44,423 nucleotides of DNA from RGIG7213 sp045124505 (GCA_045124505.1 JBGVLZ010000067.1:1-44423), one strand, 5' to 3'; positions 24,424 through 34,808 are shown, numbered from the stretch's first letter. Notes: generated from the letters alone by a model not told the origin. Translations and numbers: made by a program.

Positions 24424-27400
24424 ATGAAAAAAAGCTTACTTTTAAAAACCTTGTCAACACTTTTGGCATTGTCGCTTTTGACGGCTTCTGTTTGTGCATC
24501 ATTTATCGATGCGCCGAGTCCGACAAACCAAAAGGCGGGGACAACATCGCTTCAGATCGAAAACGGTATGATAGTAAATATCGATGCAGGTACTAAAGCG
24601 TATTATATCATCGATGCGTTTGCCGGTGATGCTTGCAGCGTAAAGGACAATAACGGTAAAGTTATCAGCGTAAATGCAACTGTTGCAAGCGGATATACAC
24701 TTGTTAATTCCACCACATCCGAAACACTGAAAATTATGGTAAACGGAGATGTGAACGGTGACGGAATCGTTAGCGGAGTGGATATAGTCCGAGCAAAGAA
24801 GCTTATTGGCGGAGATGATATACAGTCAAGTTATCCCAAAGCAATTGACTTTAACCATGACGGTAAATATACAAATGCGGACATTGATCTGATGGCTACG
24901 GCTATTTTGGAAGGACCGTGCGAAATGCCCGATACAGACGACATTCCTTTGAGTGAACTTAAACCTGCCGACATCGGAAGTAACTTCTGGGGTAATATAA
25001 GAGGTGTTGGTTCAAACTTTAATGTTGGACTTTCGGGTGACACTGCCCTTATCCGCTATCCTAACACAGGTTATAGACAGACTTGGAGATTTATCCGCTT
25101 CTCTGACGGAAGCTATGAAATTACAAACCTTTATACAGGTAAATCGCTTGACTGCGATGCAGGCTCGGGAGAACCCGGCACGGCTGTAAATACATATCTT
25201 TCAAATAACACCGATGCTCAAAGATGGTATCTGTACGAGGTCAAAGGCAATCTGGTCTTCGTTCCTAAGTGCAGTGTGGCAAAATGTGCTCTTGAGGTCA
25301 TAGGCGGAGGCACAGCGAGCGGTACAAAGCTTCAGCTTGCGACGTATTCCAAAACATCGACAGCACAGCAGTTTAAGGTCGTAAAGATAAATAAGAGTAC
25401 TGTGGAAAAGAATCTTGCAATAAGTGAGATCTGTCAGACACCTTCAAACGGTGCGTATGAGTTTATGGAGGTCATAAACACATCGGATAAAACGGTAAAC
25501 CTCAATCAGTATTCACTTTACAGATTCGGATTTGCAAACAGCGGTAAGAACGAAAGTAACGGCTACAACATACTTCTCGGTCTTGTATCGGGTGTTGAAG
25601 TAAGCACCGATATCAAGTGTCTTGAAAGAGTAAATCTTTCTTCTTACAATATAAGCATGGCTCCCAATAAGATAGTGGTTCTCTGGTTTGTAACATATGC
25701 TAACAGAAATCTTACAGTTGATGATTTTAAAACATATTGGACAGAAAAGGGCAGTAACATGACAAATGTTACGGTCGTTCCCGTGGCTATCCATGACGGA
25801 AGTGCCGACATACATGCGGCAACAAAGATCAATAAGGGCTGCGGCGCAGGATTTTTGCCTGATATGAAGGCAGGCGTTGCGTTCTCGCTTGTCAAGAATT
25901 CGGCAGTAAACGTAAGACTTGACAACGGAACGAACCTCGGCACTGTTACGGCGAGCGCAGATGCTTTGCTTGCACGTGAATTGACAGCTGAAATTCATAA
26001 CAGAGCAGATTCCATCGCTTTGTACTTCGTAAGAGAAACGGCTGAAACAGACGTATCGCGTAATTACTATAACTATGTTGATTATGAAACATATGCTGAC
26101 GCTTCATCTCAGGCGATCAAAGAGCCGATGCGCACATACATACACACATTTGCGGCAGTTCCTTATTCCGCACAGGTTACCACATCCAATACATCGTTGG
26201 GCAGACCTAAACTTTATGAGTATATCAACCTCGACTCAACAGGTACAGCTCCCGGCGTTATAACATTCGGTGTCGACGGCGGAAACCCAAAGACCGACAT
26301 TTCTCCCGGTGCAAGATGGTGCGGACAGTTTGCAGGTCTTGACCTTACAGGAACATCAGTTGATGCTTCGGGTAATTTAACACTTACAGGTAAGTTTGAA
26401 TATGACCAGTATAAGGAGCTTGGCTTTGTTGTTACAACTGTAGCTACGGCGACAGGTAAAGCTGTTGCTAAAAAGACTGTAAGCACTACAGAGTATAAGG
26501 CTATAACCGGCGGATACTCATATTCAGTAACTGTTAGCGGTCTTCCGCTTAACGACGGAAGTGTTGTGCTTTCGGTAGTTCCTTATGCTATTTTCAATGC
26601 TCCGTCAAACGCACGTGTCAACGGTACTGCAGAGGAGATAAGATGTCCTCTCGTTTCCGCAACCATCAACGGAAAGAGCATTGTAGGACTCAAGGTAACG
26701 TACCTTGCAAATGAAGAAAATGCCCCTGCAAACGATGTTGCGGGTATCAAGGAAGCAGTTGAGCTTCTTGCAAACGATATCGAATACTACACAGGCGTTG
26801 AAGTTGAAACAGGTGTGTACGATCCGAGAGCATCATATCCTCAGATCGTTATCGCAACGTCGGGTAACGGCTCAGGCGGTAATGCGATCGTTGCAAACAA
26901 CAAAACGATAGGTGCTAACCAGTACGGTGTAATCAACAAAACAGAGCGCGAAATATATGTTGTAGGCGGAAATGCTATGGCGGCAGAATACGCATCACAG
27001 CTGATCTCAAAGGCGTTGGCAAGTGCAAAAGGCAATGTTGAGCTTAAAGACCTCTGCTTTGATGAGCCCAAGACGTTTGATACAAAAAATGATCATCTTC
27101 CCTTGACAGACGGCGCAAAGTACAGAATTATGACGTTCAATATGCTGTGGTATGAAAGCCATAAGGACACAAGCAGATACAACAGTATGATTGAGTTTAT
27201 CAACTACTACTCACCTGACGTTATCGGTTTCCAGGAATGTTGTCTTGAAAATATGAACAGATTTATGCCTTTGCTCAAAGCACAGGGCTATACTGTAATT
27301 CAAGCGGAAGTATTTACAGGCACTGAAAGCAACCGTGTTCCGCTTGCGTACAAAACATCAAAATTCACTTGCCTTGAAAAAGGCTGGAAGCAATTACCCG

Positions 27401-27885
27401 GCGGTGACGAGCGCTTTGGCGTAACATGGGCAGTTCTGAAGGATAAGACAACGTCTCAGGTATTTGCGGCAACGTCAACACACTTTTACAACGTGGGTGC
27501 GCTTGAGGATAAGGTTATTATCCGTAAGGATAACACAAAGACGATACTGAGTGTTACAAAGGATATCGTCAACAGATACGGCTGTGAGGTTATCAATATG
27601 GGTGACTATAATATGCGTACGTATGATGAAGCATATCACTTAATGGTCGATGACGGTATTCTTTCTGAAACAAGATTTACAGCGTTCAGATACGGAATAA
27701 TGATTCGAGGCGGTCACACTCTCAATAATACGGTACCTTTGGTGGGCTCACCGTCCAGAGTTATTGACTTCTTCTTCACAACATCCAAGGTAAACGTGCT
27801 TCGTTCAAGATCAGTTGTCAATATGACGTCTGCTACTACATCGGACCACGCTCCCGTATATACGGATATTTCATTTATAAAATAA
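24424..27885 (+). CDS. Secreted dockerin protein with ricin-B, lamin-tail and EEP nuclease domains (copy 2)
   Basis: Paralogue of the preceding gene, also 1153 aa and co-linear over its full length: signal peptide ending near VCA, beta domain, dockerin (GDVNGDGIVSGVD and DFNHDGKYTNAD), ricin-B trefoil, lamin-tail domain (AISEICQTPSNGAYEFMEV), glycosidase-like beta segment, and a C-terminal EEP domain with FNMLW, FQECC, GDYN and SDHAPV intact. From the lamin-tail domain onwards it is visibly closer to copy 3 than to copy 1, whereas its N-terminus is closest to copy 1. It has its own promoter and terminator. The AAGGAGA site is about 13 nt from the ATG. Confidence 0.85.
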   Translation: MKKSLLLKTLSTLLALSLLTASVCASFIDAPSPTNQKAGTTSLQIENGMIVNIDAGTKAYYIIDAFAGDACSVKDNNGKVISVNATVASGYTLVNSTTSETLKIMVNGDVNGDGIVSGVDIVRAKKLIGGDDIQSSYPKAIDFNHDGKYTNADIDLMATAILEGPCEMPDTDDIPLSELKPADIGSNFWGNIRGVGSNFNVGLSGDTALIRYPNTGYRQTWRFIRFSDGSYEITNLYTGKSLDCDAGSGEPGTAVNTYLSNNTDAQRWYLYEVKGNLVFVPKCSVAKCALEVIGGGTASGTKLQLATYSKTSTAQQFKVVKINKSTVEKNLAISEICQTPSNGAYEFMEVINTSDKTVNLNQYSLYRFGFANSGKNESNGYNILLGLVSGVEVSTDIKCLERVNLSSYNISMAPNKIVVLWFVTYANRNLTVDDFKTYWTEKGSNMTNVTVVPVAIHDGSADIHAATKINKGCGAGFLPDMKAGVAFSLVKNSAVNVRLDNGTNLGTVTASADALLARELTAEIHNRADSIALYFVRETAETDVSRNYYNYVDYETYADASSQAIKEPMRTYIHTFAAVPYSAQVTTSNTSLGRPKLYEYINLDSTGTAPGVITFGVDGGNPKTDISPGARWCGQFAGLDLTGTSVDASGNLTLTGKFEYDQYKELGFVVTTVATATGKAVAKKTVSTTEYKAITGGYSYSVTVSGLPLNDGSVVLSVVPYAIFNAPSNARVNGTAEEIRCPLVSATINGKSIVGLKVTYLANEENAPANDVAGIKEAVELLANDIEYYTGVEVETGVYDPRASYPQIVIATSGNGSGGNAIVANNKTIGANQYGVINKTEREIYVVGGNAMAAEYASQLISKALASAKGNVELKDLCFDEPKTFDTKNDHLPLTDGAKYRIMTFNMLWYESHKDTSRYNSMIEFINYYSPDVIGFQECCLENMNRFMPLLKAQGYTVIQAEVFTGTESNRVPLAYKTSKFTCLEKGWKQLPGGDERFGVTWAVLKDKTTSQVFAATSTHFYNVGALEDKVIIRKDNTKTILSVTKDIVNRYGCEVINMGDYNMRTYDEAYHLMVDDGILSETRFTAFRYGIMIRGGHTLNNTVPLVGSPSRVIDFFFTTSKVNVLRSRSVVNMTSATTSDHAPVYTDISFIK

Positions 27886-27891
27886 TATAAA

Positions 27892-27937
27892 AGTAGGCTC
27901 ATTTTGGAAACAATTACCAAAATGAGCCGACTTTTTG
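27892..27937 (+). terminator. Terminator of EEP copy 2
   Basis: A 16-bp imperfect stem (AGTAGGCTCATTTTGG and CCAAAATGAGCCGACT) followed by TTTT, 6 nt after the stop. Confidence 0.92.
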
Positions 27938-28061
27938 TTTGAAAATAAAATGTCGCTTCATCTGCCCTATTGTTATATAAAATATCTTCATAAGAGAACA
28001 GAGCTGTTGGAATTTATATGAAATTTCGAGTGAGTCAAAACAGTGATTTTTTATAATTATG

Positions 28062-28090
28062 TTGACTTGTATGATAAATCATGATACAAT
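28062..28090 (+). promoter_or_regulatory. Promoter of the dockerin/MBL-fold gene
   Basis: TTGACT, 17 nt ending in TGA, TACAAT; 35 nt before the start codon. Confidence 0.75.
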
Positions 28091-28125
28091 ATAACAAAAG
28101 AAATTGAAAGGTAAGGCAAATCAGT

Positions 28126-30240
28126 ATGAAAAAAAGATGGGTGGTAAAGAGCGTAACTTTACTTGTTGCGCTGTCTTTTGTGCTTGCGTCAGTATGTATG
28201 GCGCTTACGGCATCGGAAGAAAATGTAGTGAAAGTGTCAAATACTGCGGACAATGAAACATCGTTTACTGCTGTTGACGGCGCACAGCTTCAGCTCAAAA
28301 ACGATATCGTTGCGAATATTACCGCAGGAACAAAAGCGTATTACGTTATTAACTCATTTAACGAACCGTGCTTTATAACTGATAAAAGCGGTAATACAGT
28401 AACCAAAAATGCGATCGTTGCCACAGGATATACACTTGTAAATTCTATGACGCTTGAATCTATGCAGTTAGCGGTGAACGGCGATACAAACGGCGACGGA
28501 CGTATCAACGGTGTAGATATAATACGTGCAAAGAAGCTGATGAAATCTGCTGAATATTCTTGTTATCTTGAAGCACTTGACATGAACCGTGACGGTAAGT
28601 ATACAAACGCTGATATAGATATGATAGTTACAGCTGTTATGGATGATCCTTATAAAATGGCTGATACAATAGATCCCAATCCGCCTATTGCTGTCGGTGA
28701 GGAATTCTACGCAAGAATAATGGGCGCAGGCTCGGGTAAATATCTTGATCTTGCTGAGGATAACGTGGTTATCAATGCCGTCAAGAACACCAGAAGCCAG
28801 GTGTGGCGCTTCAAATTCAACTCTGACGGCACATATACCATTATAAACAGAAGTACCGGTAAGGCACTTGATGTTTATGCCGCAGGCACAGAAAACGGCA
28901 CAAACGTTCAGACCTATAAAAATAACAATACAGATGCACAGCGTTGGTTTGTACGCAAGGTGGACGGCTATTACGTTCTTGAACCGAAGCATGCACCGTC
29001 AAAGGCACTTGACGTTGCCGCAAATGCTACAGCAGACGGCACAAATGTTCAGATATATAAAAACAACGGAAGCACATCACAGAAATATACGATAATGCAT
29101 GTTGCAGCTGATACGTATACTGAAAATACGGTATGGTATGCAACAAAGAATATAACGGTAGAGGCAGGACGTGCCTGTGACCTGAATAAATTCAATGTTC
29201 AGTTCACGGATAACGGCTCTATTACAGAGGGCAGTAAGGTAAGCTGGTCATCAAGTCAGCTCACGGTGGGCCACGGTAATACGATCATACCTGATAAGGG
29301 TACGTATAAAATGACTGCAAAGAGCGGCTCATCATCGATCACGGTCACTGTTCAGGCGGTTGAAAATCAGACTGTTATTCACCAGCTTTGTCCGTATTCT
29401 CAAATGCTCGGTAACAGCTATGTTATCAAGACAAAGAACAATAAGCTGATAGTTATAGACGGCGGCGGAGTTCATTTCAATGACAGAGGCTACCTCTATG
29501 AAGAATTGCAGAGGATCAGCAATAAGGAAGTACCCGAAATTGAGGCTTGGTTCTTGTCACATCCTCACGATGACCATGTGACTGAATTTACATATCTTGT
29601 AAATGAAACATCAAACAAGATCATTATAAAGAATGTTTACTTTAACTTACCGTCAAAGGCGTTTATGAATTCGAGTGAAAGCGGAAAGTACAGTTATATT
29701 ATAGACGACATTAAAGCGGCATACGATAAGCTGTACGGCGCAGGCTCATATGATGCTATAAAAGGCAAAAATGCTTTCGAGGGCGATGTTATTACGATCG
29801 ACGGTATCAAGTTTGAAATACTTATGACTGTGACAGATGCCGAAAATGAAACGAATATAAATGATACAACGATGGTGTTCCGTGCGACTATTGACGGACA
29901 AACGGTGCTTTTCCTCGGTGATGCGTATGTCCATGAGGGTAAAAGACTTCTCGATAAATACGGCAATTCTTTGAAGAGCGATGTTGTACAGATGGCGCAC
30001 CACGGTCAAGCAGGTGTCAGAGAGGATGTCTATAAGGCTATCCGTCCCTCGGTTTGTCTGTGGCCGTCAGCTGACTGGGTATATGACAACTGGTCAGGTG
30101 TGCTTGCAACATTCAACGACCGTACTTGGATGTCAAATCTCGGTGTTAAATATCACATTATTGCAGGACTTCATATGACACAGTCGCTGTATTTCCCGAT
30201 AGATTACAGCGCATTACCCCAAATTGACCCTGCACCGTAA
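28126..30240 (+). CDS. Secreted dockerin protein with ricin-B and ComEC-like metallo-beta-lactamase domain
   Basis: A 704-aa protein sharing its N-terminal layout with the EEP paralogues: signal peptide, beta domain, dockerin at about 118-175 (GDTNGDGRINGVD and DMNRDGKYTNAD), ricin-B trefoil at about 190-325 with QxW-like repeats. The C-terminus (about 410-700) is a metallo-beta-lactamase fold: VIDGGG, the metal site SHPHDDH, FLGDAYVHEG and MAHHGQAG, closest in style to the ComEC/Rec2 external hydrolase. Such domains act on nucleic acids or other phosphodiesters, which matches the neighbouring EEP proteins. A weak AAGG site precedes the ATG. Confidence 0.85.
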   Translation: MKKRWVVKSVTLLVALSFVLASVCMALTASEENVVKVSNTADNETSFTAVDGAQLQLKNDIVANITAGTKAYYVINSFNEPCFITDKSGNTVTKNAIVATGYTLVNSMTLESMQLAVNGDTNGDGRINGVDIIRAKKLMKSAEYSCYLEALDMNRDGKYTNADIDMIVTAVMDDPYKMADTIDPNPPIAVGEEFYARIMGAGSGKYLDLAEDNVVINAVKNTRSQVWRFKFNSDGTYTIINRSTGKALDVYAAGTENGTNVQTYKNNNTDAQRWFVRKVDGYYVLEPKHAPSKALDVAANATADGTNVQIYKNNGSTSQKYTIMHVAADTYTENTVWYATKNITVEAGRACDLNKFNVQFTDNGSITEGSKVSWSSSQLTVGHGNTIIPDKGTYKMTAKSGSSSITVTVQAVENQTVIHQLCPYSQMLGNSYVIKTKNNKLIVIDGGGVHFNDRGYLYEELQRISNKEVPEIEAWFLSHPHDDHVTEFTYLVNETSNKIIIKNVYFNLPSKAFMNSSESGKYSYIIDDIKAAYDKLYGAGSYDAIKGKNAFEGDVITIDGIKFEILMTVTDAENETNINDTTMVFRATIDGQTVLFLGDAYVHEGKRLLDKYGNSLKSDVVQMAHHGQAGVREDVYKAIRPSVCLWPSADWVYDNWSGVLATFNDRTWMSNLGVKYHIIAGLHMTQSLYFPIDYSALPQIDPAP

Positions 30241-30343
30241 TTGGATTTTGAAAAACGTGTATATTTTCTTGTCGGCTAAAAAGAAAATATGTACACAATG
30301 TGTAAATAAAATGAAAAATGAACATTCTGTTTGTTTTATTTAA

Positions 30344-30372
30344 TTGACAATGATTACTTTTTAATGTATAAT
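30344..30372 (+). promoter_or_regulatory. Consensus promoter of EEP copy 3
   Basis: TTGACA, 17 nt, TATAAT: a perfect sigma-A promoter, 47 nt before the ATG. Confidence 0.9.
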
Positions 30373-30419
30373 GTACTTGTGAAATGCACTAATTATAGTG
30401 TTCTTTAAAGGAGGCAAAC

Positions 30420-33400
30420 ATGAAAAAAATCATTCGTTTGACAGCATGGTTTTTGGCAATTATTATGGTAGCGGCTATAGTACCGTTTCAGGCAATTGCC
30501 GCTGTTTCAGTGCCTGCAAATGTAAAATCGGTAGTATTTGATGCAACGTATTATGCAAACAAATATGCTGATTTGAAGGCTGCATTCGGTACTGATGCAA
30601 CACGTCTTTATAACCACTTTGTCAGCAACGGCGTAAAAGAGGGCCGTCAGGCAAGCCCTATGTTCAGTGTTGATTATTATTTGAAGAATAACGCTGACCT
30701 TAAAGCGGCATTCGGCTCCAACCGTGAAAGCGCATTTAATCATTTTGTTTCACACGGTATAAATGAGTCTCGTGTAACAGCTCCTGTTGTTGACCTCGGA
30801 ACTGATATCGATGTAAGAATTTCGATGAATTCCGGCGGTATGAACCTCGGTTATTCCGATACAAACGTATGTACGGTTACACCGGTATTCAAAGCAGCTC
30901 AGACATGGAAGCTCACAAGACAGAGCGACGGAAGCTACAAGATAACAAATAATGCAACAGGCAAGGTGCTTGACGTTTATGCGGCATCACGTGCTTCGGG
31001 CGCAAACGTTGACCTTTACGCAAGCAATGACACAAATGCACAGCGTTGGTTCATTTTTAAGCACACAAACGGTACATATGTGCTTCGTGCAAAGAGCGGT
31101 ACAACATGTGCGTTGAGTGTTAACGGCAACTCAACTGCAGCAGGCGCAAATGTTCAGATGAACACATACAGCGGTGCTACAGGTCAGCAGTTCAAAATAA
31201 CGAAGATCAATGCTCTTGAAAATGCAGAGCCTGCAAATATAGGCAGTAACTTCTGGGGCAATATCAGAGGCGTTGGTTCTGATTACAATCTCGGTCTGTC
31301 AGCAGATAATGTTCTCATCCGTTACCCCAATGCAGGTTACAGACAGACATGGAGATTTATCCGTTTCTCTGACGGAAGCTATGAGATCACAAACCTCTAT
31401 ACAGGTAAATCCCTTGACTGTGCGGCAGGTTCCGGTAAGGCAGGCACGAATGTAAGCACATATCTGTCAAACAATACCAACGCCCAGAGATGGTATATTT
31501 TCAAGGTTGACGGAAATTATGTATTCGTTCCCAAGTGCACAACAGAATGTGCTTTGACTGTCAAAGACGGAGGCACTGCAAGCGGTACAAATGTGGAGCT
31601 TGCAAAATACTCTGCTTCCTCCACAGCACAGCAGTTCAAGGTGATCAAGCTTACAAAGAGCGAGTCGGAAAAGAATCTCGCTATAAGCGAGATCTGCCAG
31701 ACACCTACAAACGGTGCATATGAGTTTATGGAGATCATAAACACATCAGACAAGGCAGTAAACCTCAATCAGTATTCACTTTACAGATTCGGCTTCGCTA
31801 ACAGCGGTAAAAACGAAAGCAACGGCTACAACATACTTCTCGGCCTTGTATCGGGTATTGAAGTAAGCACAGATATCAAGTGCCTTGAAAGAGTAAATCT
31901 TTCATCTTACGATGCAAGTATTGCTCCCAACGGTATAGCAGTTCTTTGGTTTGTAACATATGCTAACAGAAATCTCACTGTTGATGATTTCAAGGCATAC
32001 TGGACAGAGCAGGGCAGTGACATGACAAATGTTACAGTTATTCCCGTTGCTATCCACGACGGCACCTCCGACATACATGCTGCAACAAAGATCAACAAGG
32101 GCTGCGGCGCAGGCTTCTTGCCCGACAAAAAGGCAGGCGTTGCGCTCTCCCTCGTCAAGAATGAAGCAGTAAACGTAAGACTTGACAACGGAACAGATCT
32201 TGGCAGCGTTACAGCAAGTGCTGATGCTCTTCTTGCACGTGAATTGACAGCTGAAATTCACAACAGAGCAGATTCCATCGCTTTGTACTTCGTAAGAGAA
32301 ACAGCTGAAACAGGTACATCACGTAACTACTACAACTATGTTGATTATGAAGCATATGCTTACGCTTCATCTCAGGCAATTAAAGAGCCGATGCGCACAT
32401 ACATACACACATTTGCGTCAGTTCCTTATTCCGCACAGGTTACAACATCCAATACAACAGCCGGTTATCCCAAGGCACTCGGTGAGTATATCAACCTCGA
32501 TTCAACAGGTACAGCTCCCGGCGTTATAACATACGGTGTTGACGGCGGTAACAAAAAGACTGATGTATCCCCCGGTACAAGATGGTGCGGACAGTTTGCA
32601 GGCCTTGACCTTATAGGTACATCGGTTGATGCTTCGGGCAATTTAACACTTACAGGTAAATTCGAATACGATCAGTACAAGGAGATTGGCTTCGTTGTTA
32701 CAACTGTAGCTACGGCAACAGGTAAAGCTATTGCCAAGAAGACTGTAAGCACTGCAGATTTTAAGGCTATAGATGGCGGTTACTCCTATTCCGTAACAGT
32801 CAGCGGTCTTCCGATCAAGGACAGCGGTATTGTGCTTTCTGTAGTTCCTTACGCAATTTACTCCGAATCTAATTCGCGTGTAAACGGTACTGCTGAAGAG
32901 ATAAGATGTCCTCTCGTTTCCGCAACTATCAACGGCAAGGACATTACAGGACTCAAGGTAACATACCTTGCAAATGAAGAAAATGCTCCCGCAAACGATG
33001 TTATGGGTATCAAGGAAGCAGTTGAGCTTCTCGCAAATGATATAGAATACTACACAGGCGTTGAAGTTGAAACAGGTGTGTACGATCCGAGAGCGGCATA
33101 TCCTCAGATCGTTATCGCAACATCGGGTAACGGTGCAGGCGGTAATGCACTTGTTGCAAGCAACAAGACTGTCGGTGCTAACCAGTACAGTATTGTTAAC
33201 AAGACAACAGGTGAGATATACGTTATAGGCGGAAATGCTATAGCGGCAGAATACGCATCACAGCTTATCTCTAAGGCATTGGCAAGTGCAACGGGTAATG
33301 TTGAGCTTAAAGACCTCTGCTTTGATGCGCCCAAGACGCTGAATACAAAAAATGATCATCTTCCTTTGACAGACGGCGCAAATTACAGAATTATGACATT

Positions 33401-34148
33401 CAATATGCTGTGGTACGAAAGCCACAAGGATGCAAGCCGATACAACAGCATGATTGAGTTTATCAACTACTATTCACCTGATGTTATCGGTTTCCAGGAA
33501 TGTTGTCTTGAAAATATGAACAGACTTATGCCTTTGCTCAAAGCACAGGGATATACTGTAATTCAGAAGGAAGTATTTACAGGTACTGAAAGCAACCGTG
33601 TTCCGCTTGCGTACAAGACGTCAAAATTCACTTGCCTTGAAAAAGGCTGGAAGCAATTACCCGGCGGAGATGAACGCTTTGGTGTAACATGGGCAGTTCT
33701 TAAGGATAAGACCACATCTCAGGTGTTTGCGGCAACAACAACACACTTCTACAACGTAGGTGCGCTTGAGGATAAGGTTATTGTCCGTCAGAAAAACACA
33801 AAGACGATACTGGATGTTACAAAGAGTATTGTTAACAAGTACGGATGTGAAGTGATCAATATGGGTGACTACAATATGCGTACTTATGATGCAGCATATC
33901 ACTTAATGGTTGATGACGGTATTCTTTCTGAAACAAGATTTACAGCGTTCAGATACGGAATAATGACTCGTGCCGGTCACACTCTTAATACTACGGCGCC
34001 TTTGGTCGGTTCACCTTCCAGAGTTATTGACTTCTTCTTCACAACATCCAAGGTAAACGTGCTCCGTTCAAGAACAATTATCAATATGACATCTGCGGTC
34101 ACATCGGACCACGCTCCTGTATATACGGATATTTCATTTATAAAATAA
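30420..34148 (+). CDS. Secreted EEP nuclease protein with two ricin-B domains and no dockerin (copy 3)
   Basis: A 1242-aa paralogue of the EEP proteins. After the signal peptide the dockerin is replaced by two repeats of about 40 residues (39-78 and 82-118) of the form YYA-DLKAAFG-NHFVSNGV-EGR, a repeat seen in surface proteins of gut anaerobes. Two ricin-B trefoils follow (about 128-262 and 270-410), where copies 1 and 2 have one. The rest matches copy 2 closely: lamin-tail domain, beta segment and an intact EEP domain (FNMLW, FQECC, GDYN, SDHAPV). It has a good AAAGGAGG site. It should be displayed by another mechanism than cohesin binding. Confidence 0.87.
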   Translation: MKKIIRLTAWFLAIIMVAAIVPFQAIAAVSVPANVKSVVFDATYYANKYADLKAAFGTDATRLYNHFVSNGVKEGRQASPMFSVDYYLKNNADLKAAFGSNRESAFNHFVSHGINESRVTAPVVDLGTDIDVRISMNSGGMNLGYSDTNVCTVTPVFKAAQTWKLTRQSDGSYKITNNATGKVLDVYAASRASGANVDLYASNDTNAQRWFIFKHTNGTYVLRAKSGTTCALSVNGNSTAAGANVQMNTYSGATGQQFKITKINALENAEPANIGSNFWGNIRGVGSDYNLGLSADNVLIRYPNAGYRQTWRFIRFSDGSYEITNLYTGKSLDCAAGSGKAGTNVSTYLSNNTNAQRWYIFKVDGNYVFVPKCTTECALTVKDGGTASGTNVELAKYSASSTAQQFKVIKLTKSESEKNLAISEICQTPTNGAYEFMEIINTSDKAVNLNQYSLYRFGFANSGKNESNGYNILLGLVSGIEVSTDIKCLERVNLSSYDASIAPNGIAVLWFVTYANRNLTVDDFKAYWTEQGSDMTNVTVIPVAIHDGTSDIHAATKINKGCGAGFLPDKKAGVALSLVKNEAVNVRLDNGTDLGSVTASADALLARELTAEIHNRADSIALYFVRETAETGTSRNYYNYVDYEAYAYASSQAIKEPMRTYIHTFASVPYSAQVTTSNTTAGYPKALGEYINLDSTGTAPGVITYGVDGGNKKTDVSPGTRWCGQFAGLDLIGTSVDASGNLTLTGKFEYDQYKEIGFVVTTVATATGKAIAKKTVSTADFKAIDGGYSYSVTVSGLPIKDSGIVLSVVPYAIYSESNSRVNGTAEEIRCPLVSATINGKDITGLKVTYLANEENAPANDVMGIKEAVELLANDIEYYTGVEVETGVYDPRAAYPQIVIATSGNGAGGNALVASNKTVGANQYSIVNKTTGEIYVIGGNAIAAEYASQLISKALASATGNVELKDLCFDAPKTLNTKNDHLPLTDGANYRIMTFNMLWYESHKDASRYNSMIEFINYYSPDVIGFQECCLENMNRLMPLLKAQGYTVIQKEVFTGTESNRVPLAYKTSKFTCLEKGWKQLPGGDERFGVTWAVLKDKTTSQVFAATTTHFYNVGALEDKVIVRQKNTKTILDVTKSIVNKYGCEVINMGDYNMRTYDAAYHLMVDDGILSETRFTAFRYGIMTRAGHTLNTTAPLVGSPSRVIDFFFTTSKVNVLRSRTIINMTSAVTSDHAPVYTDISFIK

Positions 34149-34155
34149 TATAAAA

Positions 34156-34183
34156 AGTCGGCTCATTCCAAAATGAGCCGACT
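34156..34183 (+). terminator. Terminator stem of EEP copy 3, T-run missing
   Basis: AGTCGGCTCATT pairs with AATGAGCCGACT. The equivalent stem after copy 2 continues into TTTTTG, but here it continues into CAGACTACTGAC, as if foreign DNA (the IS remnant) had been joined exactly at the stem. Confidence 0.65.
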
Positions 34184-34208
34184 CAGACTACTGACAAACC
34201 CGTCTATT

Positions 34209-34793
34209 TTAGGCGGGTTTGTATTGTATAAAGAAGAATTTGAAAGGAAACAGACAAAAATGCAAGCTCCTTTTCCAGAGGATGTTTGCAATTTTTTTCA
34301 TATTCTGCACCGTTGCAGTAAGCAGGCATTGTTCAGCCGCTTTCCCGATTCCGCGCATACAACAATAGCGTAGCCCGTGCAGCTCTTTTGATTCTGCAAA
34401 ACTACGCTCAATTTTTTCTTTTCGTTTGGCATATATTTCCTTGCCTTCTTCTGTATGCGTGTATGCATATACTTCATCACGGTAATCTTCCCACACGTGA
34501 CGGCGAAGGCTCTTTGTCTTTTGTTTTTCACTTAAACATTCACCTCGTCTCGGACAATTTGCGCATCTGTCATTTTTGCATTTGTATTCTCTGTAACCAT
34601 TTCTGTCTGTAGTTACATATTCAAGATAATTTCTTTCAGGGCAGATGTATACATCCCACTCGGTGATATATGCGAATTTGTATTTTCCGTATTTTCCTTT
34701 TTGCTGACATCCTCTCCTTTTTCCCATTGCCGCCTGTATTTTGAAGTCTTCAAGTAACGCTTTGCACATTGCAGAAGTATTGTATCGTATCAA
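34209..34793 (-). pseudogene. IS1182-type transposase, C-terminal remnant
   Basis: A 194-aa fragment of a DDE transposase. It contains the C-terminal IS1182-family pattern: YKCKNDRCANCPRRGEC cysteine cluster, then AKRKEKIERSFAESKELHGL and AEQCLLTATVQNMKKIA. Family members are around 450-500 aa, so more than half of the protein, with the N-terminal domain and most of the catalytic core, is missing. Its broken end abuts the left tRNA-derived repeat at 34809. A hairpin (ACAAACCCG with CGGGTTTGT, 34194-34222) overlaps the stop codon and may be part of the element end. Confidence 0.85.
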
Positions 34794-34808
34794 AATTATA
34801 GTCCTTAT

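Noticed and set aside
20769..34148. A CRISPR array or tandem short repeats behind the strong self-similarity
   Set aside because: The similarity comes from kilobase-scale protein paralogues; no regularly spaced short repeats with unique spacers exist in the window.
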